Below are positions 42,632 to 51,065 of a DNA stretch of 64,000 nt, one piece after another. A program made the position numbers and the translations under genes. Every line of letters starts with the position of its first letter. The first letter of the stretch is position 1. Origin of the DNA: Methanomassiliicoccales archaeon (GTDB taxonomy: Archaea > Thermoplasmatota > Thermoplasmata > Methanomassiliicoccales > UBA472); NCBI GenBank assembly GCA_013415865.1, contig CP058896.1, forward strand, positions 455,957 through 519,956, read 5' to 3'. Under the pieces are notes generated by a model. That model did no database searches. It saw nothing but the letters and a program-made list of their open reading frames with translations, and was not told the origin of the DNA.

Positions 42632-44727
42632 TCGCTCTCCCTCCTTATCGTCACCAATGCGTCCACCGCGCCGGCCCCCTGGCCCTCGTCCCCTACCATG
42701 ACGGGGTTGACCTCGAACTCGGCGATCTCGGGGAGGTCAGCTGCTATCTGCGCTATACGGAGGATGACGTCCTCCAAGGCCTTGATGTCCGCCGGCCTCC
42801 TCCCCCTCGCGCCCGTCAATATAGGATATGCCCTTATCGACCGTATCATCTTTCCAGCGTCGTGACGCGAAAGGGGCGCGATCATCTGCGTCACGTCCTT
42901 CAGGATCTCGACGAATATGCCCCCGAGACCGAATGTGATCACCGGGCCGAACTGGTCGTCCCTGACCATCCCGACGATCACCTCTCTTCCCTTGAACATC
43001 CTTTGGACAGATATGCCCGATATCCTGGCCGTTGGGACCTTGCCCCTCGTCCTGGACATTATGAGCATGAAGTCCTGACGTACCTGCTCCTCGTTGTTCA
43101 CGTCCAGGACGACCCCTCCCACGTCGGTCTTATGCGCAATGTCAGGGGACTCTATCTTCATGACAACGGGGTACCCTATCCTGTTGGCGATCCTAACGGC
43201 CTCATCAGCTGTCCTGGCGAGCCCTTCCTCAGGTACGTTCACTCCATACGCTCTGAGGATCTCCTTCCCTTCCTCCTCGGAGAGCTGCAGCCTCCCCTGG
43301 TCCCTTGCAGCCCTGATGATGGCCTTTGCCCTTTGGACATCGCCTGGGACCGGCATGACCTCCTCGACAGGCGGCGGCTGCACCATCTCTTTATACTTTA
43401 ACATGGCGCTCAGTGCAAAGGCGGCCCTGTCGGGGGTCTCATAGTTGGGAATACCAGACCTCCTCAGTATCGACACCGCCCCTTTGAGGCCCTCGCCACC
43501 TACAAAGGAGGTGAGCATCGGTTTTTGCTCCTTGCCTGAGAAAGCGGCTATGGTCCTCGCCACGGAGTCCACATCGACAAGGTCGGTCGGGGCCATCAGG
43601 GCCAGGACCGCTGATACATTCTCATCCTTTACCACGGTCCTTATGGCGTGCTCATACCGCTCGGCGTCCGCATCCCCGATCACATCGACAGGGTTGTAGA
43701 AATTGGCCGATGGGGGGAGCTTCGATTTCAGCTCTTCAACGGTCTCAGGTGAGAAGTTGGCCAACGCAAGTCCATGGTCGGCCAGTGCGTCCGCGGCCAT
43801 GACCCCCAGCCCACCGGCGTTCGTGACTATGGCCACCCTGTTGTCCTTAGGGAGAGGTTGTGATGAGAATATCATCAAAAGGTCCAGCATCTCATCGATG
43901 GTCCTCACACGTATGATACCGGACCTCTGGAAGACCGCGTCGTAGATCTTATCGCTGCCGGACATCGCACCGGTGTGCGAGGATGCGGCCTTGGCCCCAG
44001 AGCTCGTCCTCCCTGCCTTAATGGCGACTATCGGTTTTCGACGAGAGGTCTCATAGGCCTCTTTCATGAACTCCCTGCCCTTGTTCACACCTTCGATGTA
44101 AAGGCCGATGACCTCCGTCCTAGGGTCGTTCCTGAGATATTCCAGTAGATAGGACTCCTCTATGTCCATCTTGTTTCCCACGCTTATGAACTTCGAATAT
44201 CCCATGCTGGTGCTGGCCGCCCAGTCCAACAGGACCGAGCATATCGCCCCTGACTGCGAGCTTATCGCCACCGTCCCCTCGTTCGGGAAGTTCTGAGTGA
44301 AGGTCGCGTTCATATGGTGATGCGTGTTGATCAGGCCCAGGCAGTTTGGACCAAGCACCCTTATGTCATAACGTCTGGCGATCGCGGCAACTTCAGATTC
44401 CAATGCGGCCCCCTCGAGACCTGCCTCCTTGAAGCCCGCCGAGATGACTATGCATGCCTTGGTGCCCTTCTGCCCTGTCTCCTCCATTATCGACGGGACG
44501 AACTTCGCCGGGGTGACAATGATCACCAGGTCGACCTTTCCAGGCACATCGGTGAGCGTCTTATAGCACTTGACACCAAGGATCTCCTCGGCCTTCGGGT
44601 TCACGGCATAGAGCTTCCCCTTGAAACCGTCCTCGATGAGATTGCGTAGCACGGCATTGCCTACCTTGTTCGGTTCCCGTGCGGCGCCGACCACCGCGAT
44701 GCTCTCGGGCTCGAAAAGCTCCTTCAT
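42628..44727 (-). CDS. ADP-forming acetyl/acyl-CoA synthetase, fused alpha-beta
   Basis: Interconverts acyl-CoA, ADP and phosphate with acid, ATP and CoA. The 699-residue protein has the CoA-binding domain (PESIAVVGAAREPNKVG), ligase-CoA domain (VLGPNCLGLINT, SSQSGAICSV) with the phosphorylated-His segment SSHTGAMSG near 250, and a C-terminal ATP-grasp domain (about 465-699; GYPVVMKIESPDIAHKTDVG, FGLGGIFVEILKDV). Alpha and beta subunits are fused in one chain. The ATG at 44727 follows a TATA box; longer frames run through it. Confidence 0.92.
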   Translation of the reverse strand: MKELFEPESIAVVGAAREPNKVGNAVLRNLIEDGFKGKLYAVNPKAEEILGVKCYKTLTDVPGKVDLVIIVTPAKFVPSIMEETGQKGTKACIVISAGFKEAGLEGAALESEVAAIARRYDIRVLGPNCLGLINTHHHMNATFTQNFPNEGTVAISSQSGAICSVLLDWAASTSMGYSKFISVGNKMDIEESYLLEYLRNDPRTEVIGLYIEGVNKGREFMKEAYETSRRKPIVAIKAGRTSSGAKAASSHTGAMSGSDKIYDAVFQRSGIIRVRTIDEMLDLLMIFSSQPLPKDNRVAIVTNAGGLGVMAADALADHGLALANFSPETVEELKSKLPPSANFYNPVDVIGDADAERYEHAIRTVVKDENVSAVLALMAPTDLVDVDSVARTIAAFSGKEQKPMLTSFVGGEGLKGAVSILRRSGIPNYETPDRAAFALSAMLKYKEMVQPPPVEEVMPVPGDVQRAKAIIRAARDQGRLQLSEEEGKEILRAYGVNVPEEGLARTADEAVRIANRIGYPVVMKIESPDIAHKTDVGGVVLDVNNEEQVRQDFMLIMSRTRGKVPTARISGISVQRMFKGREVIVGMVRDDQFGPVITFGLGGIFVEILKDVTQMIAPLSRHDAGKMIRSIRAYPILTGARGRRPADIKALEDVILRIAQIAADLPEIAEFEVNPVMVGDEGQGAGAVDALVTIRRESE

Positions 44728-44756
44728 CTTCCCAGCCACCCTATCTGGTGCGCCAG

Positions 44757-44765
44757 GGATATACC
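44757..44765 (-). promoter_or_regulatory. TATA box of the acyl-CoA synthetase operon
   Basis: GGTATATCC on the - strand within AAAAAGGTATATCCC; predicted start near 44735, a leader of about 8 nt. Confidence 0.5.
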
Positions 44766-44886
44766 TTTTTCGCAAAGGGCCTTGATCGGTCCCGTCAAAG
44801 CTGTTTTCTATGGACCGTGATCCCTCTTGAGATGTCGGAAAGGTTCATTACCATCGCGCTCCGAGCTTATACCATTAGGTGATCTT

Positions 44887-45111
44887 ATGATAGAGGAAGA
44901 GGAGGAGCTCGAGACCGAGGAGGACCGGAAGAACGATGATTGGCTTAAGAAACATTTCATCGAGATGGTCCAAAAATACCCTCGACAGTGGATCGCTGTG
45001 CTAGAGAGGAACGTCATTGCGGTCGGAGCAACAAGGGCCGAGGTCGAACTGAGGGCGGAGGAGATCGCAGGAGAAAGGGAATATTCGGTCTATTTCATAC
45101 CGCAGACATAG
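44887..45111 (+). CDS. Small acidic DUF5678-like protein
   Basis: A 74-residue protein starting MIEEEEELETEEDRKNDDW, with a core of the type seen in short archaeal DUF5678 proteins: YPRQWIAVLERNVIAVGATRAEVELRAEEI. AGGTGATC precedes the ATG, which supports translation. No function is known. It is divergent from the acyl-CoA synthetase. Confidence 0.75.
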   Translation: MIEEEEELETEEDRKNDDWLKKHFIEMVQKYPRQWIAVLERNVIAVGATRAEVELRAEEIAGEREYSVYFIPQT

Positions 45112-45418
45112 GTGTACCATGATAGGACCGACGCCTTGGTCAGATGATGAGCAGGTAGGGTCCCTTCTTATGGTGAGCGCTATTTTCTCGTCATGTTCTA
45201 ATATATCATCCGTCGATGAACATGCGCCGTCGGTAAAAGCGAGGGTGAAATGTGATCCCTATAACAACCTGGCGGCGCACAGTGCTCGTAATTTGGGTCC
45301 CTGCAGGAACTTGCGATGAGACGTCGCGTCATGACTGGAGGACAACCCCGATGCACGACAAAACCCCCGGCCCGGGTCAGTGTGGGGAGAGGAGGTAGCT
45401 CCACCATGAACCAATCTG
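45112..45418. other. Intergenic region without a recognisable gene
   Basis: About 300 bp between the DUF5678-like gene and the convergent exonuclease gene. It contains a + strand TATA-like CTAATATATC (about 45197-45206) followed by GC-richer sequence with complementary segments (GACGTC; GGCCCGGGTC), so an unidentified structured RNA is conceivable. I could not match it to SRP RNA, RNase P RNA or a tRNA. Frames of 66 and 99 codons overlap here on opposite strands and look spurious. Confidence 0.35.
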
Positions 45419-46426
45419 TTAGGGTCCGGGGGACACGTTCTTCCTTGCCTTGGAGTCCTTGAGATATATCGATCCGACATCCTCCCTGTATGTCCAATCG
45501 TCCTCTGTATTTGTTTTCTTCATGAGCCTTATCATCTTGTCCAGCCTTGCCTCGAGGTCGTCGACGACGCTGACCGCCAGTGCCTCTGGGAACATAGGCT
45601 CTATGGGTGACCCATATTCCCGCTTGTTATGACTGCTGAGGACGATGTGCACGACCTTCCACCCTAAGACCTCCGGGAAACCTTCCATTGATGATATCGC
45701 CTTTCTTACCATCTCGGCCCCCAGGTACAGATGGTCCATAAGCCTTCCTGGGTCTGTAGCATGTATGTTAGTCGTGACCTCATAGACGTCGATCTTGCCG
45801 ATATCGTGCAACATTGCTCCTGTGATCAGAAGGTCGCGCTCGAGCTCGGGATACGAGTTCGACAGGGAGTGGCAGGTCTGGACGATCGCCAAGGTATGCT
45901 CGACCAAACCCCCGACCACATTCCCATGTTGTTTTATCGCGGCGGGGCAGACCTTGAACCTCTTGGCAAAGACCTCGTCCTCAAAGAAATAAAGCAACAG
46001 ACGCCTCAGGTCGCTATCCTCGACGGAGCGGGCGAAGTCCATCAGCTCCGCGTACATCCCTTCAATATCCTTCTCAGACCGCGGGACGAACCATTCAAGC
46101 TCGTAATCGTTGGGACCTATCTTCTTGATGCCCCTCTTATCGTGCGGATCTGCGACTATCTCCAACTGATTGTTGTAAGGGTTGGTTTTGACATGGCCGG
46201 TGACAAGAACAACATCGTTATCCCTGATCGAATCGTGTATGACCTGAACTGCCTCTTGATTGTTAGGGCCGAAGTATTTCACCATCATCTCCCCCGTACG
46301 GTCGCCCACCCTCACCTCGAACATATACCCATTAGCATACTTTCGGACGGGCCTTTTGAAGCTCACATAAAATGCGTTGGAGATCTGCTCGCCCTCCACC
46401 AGGTCCGCAATATACTTCTTTTCCAT
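45419..46426 (-). CDS. OB-fold / HD-domain 3'-5' exonuclease, YhaM-like
   Basis: A 335-residue protein with an N-terminal OB-fold nucleic-acid-binding domain (about 1-110; FYVSFKRPVRKYANGYMFEV, VVLVTGHVKTNPYNNQLEI) and an HD hydrolase domain (about 155-320; GGLVEHTLAIV, ITGAMLHDIGKIDVYE, VVHIVLSSHN). The architecture is that of YhaM/CBF1-type 3'-5' exoribonucleases. The ATG at 46426 lies just after the start predicted from GATTTAATCG (46454-46463). Confidence 0.85.
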   Translation of the reverse strand: MEKKYIADLVEGEQISNAFYVSFKRPVRKYANGYMFEVRVGDRTGEMMVKYFGPNNQEAVQVIHDSIRDNDVVLVTGHVKTNPYNNQLEIVADPHDKRGIKKIGPNDYELEWFVPRSEKDIEGMYAELMDFARSVEDSDLRRLLLYFFEDEVFAKRFKVCPAAIKQHGNVVGGLVEHTLAIVQTCHSLSNSYPELERDLLITGAMLHDIGKIDVYEVTTNIHATDPGRLMDHLYLGAEMVRKAISSMEGFPEVLGWKVVHIVLSSHNKREYGSPIEPMFPEALAVSVVDDLEARLDKMIRLMKKTNTEDDWTYREDVGSIYLKDSKARKNVSPGP

Positions 46427-46490
46427 CTTGATCATACTCCGAACCCGTTACATCGATTAAATCATTGTCGCAGCGTACCGCCCTCGGACA

Positions 46491-47216
46491 TCAGATTCGG
46501 CCCGAGGCTATCCGCCTTAGGGCGACCTCCGCCTCCTTCCAGCGGGGATATTTTCTCTCTTTTGTCCTGAACGCGGCATCGTGGTGGGAGCCCAAGGCCT
46601 TGAGGCCATCGTTCAGATGCAACAGTTCGTGATAGAGCACATAATCGGACACGAACTCGGGGACCTCCCCGGAGTCCAATGCGCTGCTGACCGCCACCAC
46701 TCTCATGATGACCGAACAATATCCCATCCTCTGGAGGTTTGGTCTCTTTGTCCATGTGATGTAATTATCAGGAATATCGGGCAACAGACCTTCCGAGAGC
46801 AATCTGGTCCTAGCCTCCTCGAGGTCGTAATGTATCCCTTTCGCCGTGTATGCCAGGTTCCTGCTCCTTTGAAGGTATGTGGACCTGTTCAGCTCAACGA
46901 ACTCCTGTGATTGCAGCCATTCCTTCATGACAGGGGTGTAGATCTCATCGGACCTTTTACAGATGATCCTTCTGCATATGCAGTCGGCGAACTCTTCCAG
47001 TATGTCCTGCCGTGCCCCCGCCATATAATCCGTCACCTTCAATTCAAGCGCGCCCCCGCGCTTGGTCCAGACCGTCTTGAACTCCTTGAACGGGAAAAAA
47101 TCTGCGTACAGGACCGAGAGGCCCCTTTTTGAACCGGCCCTTTGAAAATAGTCCGTCAAGGACGACCTATCGATGTTCCCGACATCAGTAACGTTTGGCA
47201 GGCTGTATGTGACCAT
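46491..47216 (-). CDS. SprT/YgjP-like zinc metalloprotease
   Basis: A 241-residue protein with a zinc-binding HELLH in DYVLYHELLHLNDGLKALGSHHDAAF near residue 195 and a third His downstream, the layout of SprT-like/YgjP-like (DUF45) proteases. The N-terminal half resembles the strand-rich part of that group (LSVLYADFFPFKEFKTVWTKR). The ATG at 47216 has AGGAG 8 nt upstream; the ATG at 47225 has it directly adjacent. The substrate is unknown. Confidence 0.75.
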   Translation of the reverse strand: MVTYSLPNVTDVGNIDRSSLTDYFQRAGSKRGLSVLYADFFPFKEFKTVWTKRGGALELKVTDYMAGARQDILEEFADCICRRIICKRSDEIYTPVMKEWLQSQEFVELNRSTYLQRSRNLAYTAKGIHYDLEEARTRLLSEGLLPDIPDNYITWTKRPNLQRMGYCSVIMRVVAVSSALDSGEVPEFVSDYVLYHELLHLNDGLKALGSHHDAAFRTKERKYPRWKEAEVALRRIASGRI

Positions 47217-47755
47217 CTTTTCCATCTCCTACAGGCCGAGTCCTGTTCCCACGATATAACCGATGAGCGTACAGGCAACATACACGCAGAGGTGCCAGAG
47301 CGAAAAGGTCTGTGACCAAGTGGCGTCATTTTTCTTTGACCATCTCATACATATGCTCTGGACCTGATGTGGTCCTAAGGACCCTCCTGTCAGTGGAAGA
47401 TCTCTGGTACCTTCGTGCAAGAACGTTCTTTCCGACATTGACCGGTCTGTCCCGTTGGGCGTCCACGTGCCAATGTCAGGAGCGATAATCAGGCCTATAT
47501 GACGGACGAGCGACCTTGTCATCTCATGATCTATGATCGCCAACAAGGTGGCCATGTCCACTTTTTGTGTGTAATATACACTGCTGGCCATCCGACCGCT
47601 CATAACCAGCCCGCACCTCGATGACAGGTCCGCCCTCGCTGAGCTATTGACCGTGCTCCATCCCATCCAATGGAATTCACTATCCCGTCATAATTATTTA
47701 AATACAATAGATTCAAATAGTCCAGAGATGAATTTGTCATACTCGAGGATTGTCA
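47217..47755. other. Intergenic region with one doubtful ORF
   Basis: About 540 bp. A - strand frame of 145 codons (47229-47666) has a hydrophobic C-terminal segment (LCVYVACTLIGYIVGTGLGL) and a TATA-like element at leaderless distance, but its Ser/Thr/Gly-rich, Glu/Lys-poor composition is unlike its neighbours and I recognise no family. It may be a decayed gene or a lineage-specific membrane-tail protein. Confidence 0.35.
47691..47704. promoter_or_regulatory. Nearly symmetric TATA element, possibly bidirectional
   Basis: TAATTATTTAAATA. On the + strand it would start transcription near 47726 for the DHH gene; on the - strand near 47671, five bases before the ATG of the doubtful 145-codon ORF. 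Confidence 0.4.
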
Positions 47756-48727
47756 TTGGATTCCTTGTCCAGGGATGACCGAGACAAACACCTTATAACC
47801 CGTGGCAATGTTGACGGGATAGCATCTGCTGCGGTCTTTCTGAGCAGATACCCTTCGTCAAAGATCTCTTTTGTCACCTCCCCAAGGGCCGGGGCCAACG
47901 CGCTGGTCAAAGACCGCTCATCAAGGGAGATATTCCTTGTGGACATTGCCCTGACCAGGGATGTGGTGGAGGCCGTTGGCCATAGGAAGGCCCAGACAGT
48001 ATACTTGCTGGACCATCATCCTTCCTCTATGACGGAAGGCATGAGCGGCATCAGGATAGTCCAGGAGGGGATGAGCGCGGCGCACGTGCTTTACGACCAT
48101 CTAAGGGCTGGAACGCATCTGAAAAGGCTGGTCTCCATAGCTGACCATCTGGAGTATTGTGAGACCGACCTTCTCAAGGACACCCTCAGGAAACACGGTA
48201 GACAGAGGCTCGAGGAGGAGGCGCGGATCCTTGACTTCTCCTGGCGACTGAACATTGAGGATGATGAGTTCAGACTGGTCGCCAGCAAACATCTTTCGGA
48301 AGGTCATTGGCCTTCGCAGGTGGGGGCGGTCAAGCGAAGATATATCCAGGTGCTCAATGAGAACCGATGGGGGAAGGCGGTGGCCCGCGTGAAGGCCGGC
48401 CTGGAGGTCCGGGAGGGCGTCGGGATATTCCAATGCAATGAGAAGAACCGCTCGTTGTATGGGTTCGGAACGAGGGCCCTTGTGGATGTCGCGCAGCGCA
48501 GGGGATGCTCCTACGCGATGATGTTGAACGACAGGAAGGACAACTGCTCGGTGTCGATAAGGGGGATGAGCGACCGAGGCCTGGATATCGGGCGTTTTGT
48601 CGAGGAGTTCGTCACATTACATGGCATGGACGGAGGAGGGCATCCGAACAGCGCGGGTGCGAGGATACCTTTGCCGATGGAGAACAGGTTCGTCGACGAG
48701 TTCGTCTCGGCATCGCTCATTCGGTGA
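47756..48727 (+). CDS. DHH-family phosphoesterase
   Basis: A 323-residue DHH/DHHA1 protein. Motif I reads TRGNVDGIASAAVF, with Asn where many family members have the first Asp; motif II is FLVDIALT and motif III VYLLDHHPSS. The C-terminal DHHA1 domain has GMDGGGHPNSAGARIPL. Likely substrates are short RNAs or cyclic/oligo-nucleotides. TTG at 47756 is chosen because GAGGAT lies 5 nt upstream; TTG 47750 is also possible, and the frame has no ATG before the conserved region. The 3' end overlaps the convergent transporter gene by 11 bp. Confidence 0.82.
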   Translation: MDSLSRDDRDKHLITRGNVDGIASAAVFLSRYPSSKISFVTSPRAGANALVKDRSSREIFLVDIALTRDVVEAVGHRKAQTVYLLDHHPSSMTEGMSGIRIVQEGMSAAHVLYDHLRAGTHLKRLVSIADHLEYCETDLLKDTLRKHGRQRLEEEARILDFSWRLNIEDDEFRLVASKHLSEGHWPSQVGAVKRRYIQVLNENRWGKAVARVKAGLEVREGVGIFQCNEKNRSLYGFGTRALVDVAQRRGCSYAMMLNDRKDNCSVSIRGMSDRGLDIGRFVEEFVTLHGMDGGGHPNSAGARIPLPMENRFVDEFVSASLIR

Positions 48728-50978
48728 TGTCCACAAGCTCTACCTCTTCCTCTTCCTTCTCCTCAAATGTCGCGACGCGCTTGTAGACCAGGACCGGGCA
48801 CTTCGCGTTCTTCACTATCCTGTCCTGGACGTATCCAAAGTCGCTCCTGTGCACCCTCTTGACGGCGCTGGAGCCCATGACCAGCAGGTCATATTCGATC
48901 GATTCTCCCACCACCCCGCCCACGACGGTCTCCGGGCGTATCTCCTTGACCACGACGGGCACATTCTCCTTCCTAAGGATCTCTGCCAGTCTACGAGAGT
49001 ATTGTCTGGCGGTGTCCAGATACCTCTCTTCCGCGATGACGTTCAGGATCGTCACCCTCGACCCGTTCTTCTTGGCGATGAGGGCGGCAACCTCGGTCGC
49101 CCTGCTGACGTGCCACAGTCCGCCTGAGAGAATGAGGATCCTGTTCGGCCTCCATCGCTCCTCTGCCTTGAACAATAGGACATCACAAGGTGTCAGCCTA
49201 AGGAGAAGGTCCATCTTCTTGCCAAGTATGCGCTTCTGCGTCTTTGTGTATCCTTTCCACCCGACCACGATCGTGTTCGCCTCTTCTTCCTTGGCCGTAT
49301 CTATGAGAGCGGTCACCACATCGTGCGAGACGGTCACCATCGCTCTTGTGAAGACGCCGTTCGCCTCCGCATGCTTCTTCAGCTTCTCTAGCATCTTGCG
49401 GCGCTCTTCCACAAGTTTACGGTCGACCTCGTTTATCGGGACGGTCGAGGGGGTCTCGACGACGCTGACCAACAGGAGCTCCCCGTTGTGCTCTGCCGCC
49501 ACCAATGAAGCGATGTCTATGATCGACTCGCTCCTCTCGTCCTCTATCGGGACCATGACACGGAACTTCTCAAGCTCCTCCATGGTGAGCGGGACGCGCT
49601 CCGCCAAAGGGGCTTCCTCTATCTCCTTCTTCCCTTTAGCGAAATAATGGATCAGGAGACCGACGTTTATGATCGCTATGGCCATGTACCATGCGATAGG
49701 CTCGTAGTCGATGAGGGTCGCGGCAAGCACCATCTTGGCGGTTATGCCTGCCAACGGGAATAGCGGGAAAAGGGGCATCATGAAATGGCGCTTGGCGTCC
49801 GGTCTCTTCCTCCTCAATGATATCGCTGAGATGTTGACCAATGTGAACAACAAGAGTATCAGGATGTCGGCGACCGCGGCCACCTGGTCCATTGGAAGAA
49901 GGATGCACATCATGATGATTATCGAGCCTGACACCAACAGTGCGGTGGTAGGCGTCTGGTTCTTCTTATGCAGCTTGCCGAACCTGGCGGGGAGGTTCCC
50001 ATCCCTTCCCATTGCGAAAGAGACCCTGGACACGGAGAATATGATCGAATTGACCGCCGCCACCGACCCGATTATGATGCCGAACGCTATCAGGTCGCCT
50101 CCAAAATAAGGTATCACCCCTTCGGCCGAGCGTGCTATGGCCAGGTCCTTCCATCCTGCTATGTTCTCCCATCCTGAGACCCCTATGGCCGTCACTGCGA
50201 CGGCGACGAAGAGGAAGGTGCTTATGCCGATACAGAGGAACATCGCCTTTGGGACGGTCCTCTCGGGGTCCTTCGCCTCCTCTCCTGTCTGCGCCACGAC
50301 CTCATAGCCCTCGAAGACCATGAACGTGAAGGCCATCGACGTCAATATGCTCAGCGTTCCTTTTGGCATAAGCTCGGTGAAGTTCCTTCCAGGGTCGGGG
50401 TCGATGAGTATCTTATATGCGCCGAACACCACGAAGGTCGATATGACCAGGATGAGGATCAGCGAGACGACGATCTCCGAGCGCCCCGCACCTTTGACAC
50501 CGCGATAGTTCAGATAGATGAAGACGACGGCGATCATGACGGAGAAGACCACCCTTATCATATGCTCCGACATCCCCAGGTCGATGTCCATCGCATCTAT
50601 CATCCATAGCATGCCTGCGCCAAAGCCGAGGGCATAGACGCTGCACGCGATGCAATGCCCTACCCAGGACATCCATCCCCCTAAGAAACCGAAAGGAGGG
50701 AACATCCCCTCCTTTATCCAAAGGTATCCCCCGCCCGTCTCTGGGAATGCGGAGGCTAGCTCGGCATATGAGAATGCCGTGCAGATGGTGACGAAGAAGT
50801 TCAGAATGAAGGCGAGTATAATGCCCGGTCCCGCTATACCGGTGCCGGTCCCGATCAGGATGAAGATGGTAGAACCGATGTTGGGACCGATGCCTATCAT
50901 CAGCACCTCAAGAAGGCCCAGGTCCCTCCTAAGGGTGACCTCCACCTCGCTCTGTTTCCCGACCTCTTTCTCGGCCAT
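48717..50978 (-). CDS. APC-superfamily amino-acid permease fused to two USP domains
   Basis: A 753-residue protein. Residues about 15-445 form an APC permease with twelve predicted helices (GIGPNIGSTIFILIGTGTGIAGP, AELASAFPETGGGYLWI, GYEVVAQTGEEAKDPERTVP). Residues about 470-753 contain tandem universal-stress-protein domains (FRVMVPIEDERSES, ILILSGGLWHVSRATEVAAL, LLVMGSSAVKRVHRSDFG), probably a cytosolic nucleotide-responsive regulatory part. A TATA-like ATTAATAAAA lies near 51004-51013. The transported amino acid is unknown. Confidence 0.9.
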   Translation of the reverse strand: MAEKEVGKQSEVEVTLRRDLGLLEVLMIGIGPNIGSTIFILIGTGTGIAGPGIILAFILNFFVTICTAFSYAELASAFPETGGGYLWIKEGMFPPFGFLGGWMSWVGHCIACSVYALGFGAGMLWMIDAMDIDLGMSEHMIRVVFSVMIAVVFIYLNYRGVKGAGRSEIVVSLILILVISTFVVFGAYKILIDPDPGRNFTELMPKGTLSILTSMAFTFMVFEGYEVVAQTGEEAKDPERTVPKAMFLCIGISTFLFVAVAVTAIGVSGWENIAGWKDLAIARSAEGVIPYFGGDLIAFGIIIGSVAAVNSIIFSVSRVSFAMGRDGNLPARFGKLHKKNQTPTTALLVSGSIIIMMCILLPMDQVAAVADILILLLFTLVNISAISLRRKRPDAKRHFMMPLFPLFPLAGITAKMVLAATLIDYEPIAWYMAIAIINVGLLIHYFAKGKKEIEEAPLAERVPLTMEELEKFRVMVPIEDERSESIIDIASLVAAEHNGELLLVSVVETPSTVPINEVDRKLVEERRKMLEKLKKHAEANGVFTRAMVTVSHDVVTALIDTAKEEEANTIVVGWKGYTKTQKRILGKKMDLLLRLTPCDVLLFKAEERWRPNRILILSGGLWHVSRATEVAALIAKKNGSRVTILNVIAEERYLDTARQYSRRLAEILRKENVPVVVKEIRPETVVGGVVGESIEYDLLVMGSSAVKRVHRSDFGYVQDRIVKNAKCPVLVYKRVATFEEKEEEEVELVDITE

Positions 50979-51065
50979 TATGTTCTAGCCGTTATTGGAT
51001 GCGTTTTATTAATCCTTTGGATGGGGCCGATGCACTGCTGGTGGACCGTTTGATCTTATCAACCT

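Noticed and set aside
45390-45418. tRNA-like string GGTAGCTCC near the YhaM-like gene
   Set aside because: No T-arm, anticodon stem or acceptor pairing could be found around it.
45198-45497. 99-codon - strand frame after the YhaM-like gene
   Set aside because: It overlaps the exonuclease gene in another frame, is Pro/Cys-rich and shows no domain.
50992-51030. TTGGAT and ATCC elements upstream of the APC transporter as another B12 operator
   Set aside because: The arms are 11 bp apart instead of 5 and the right arm does not match; it is not the same palindrome.
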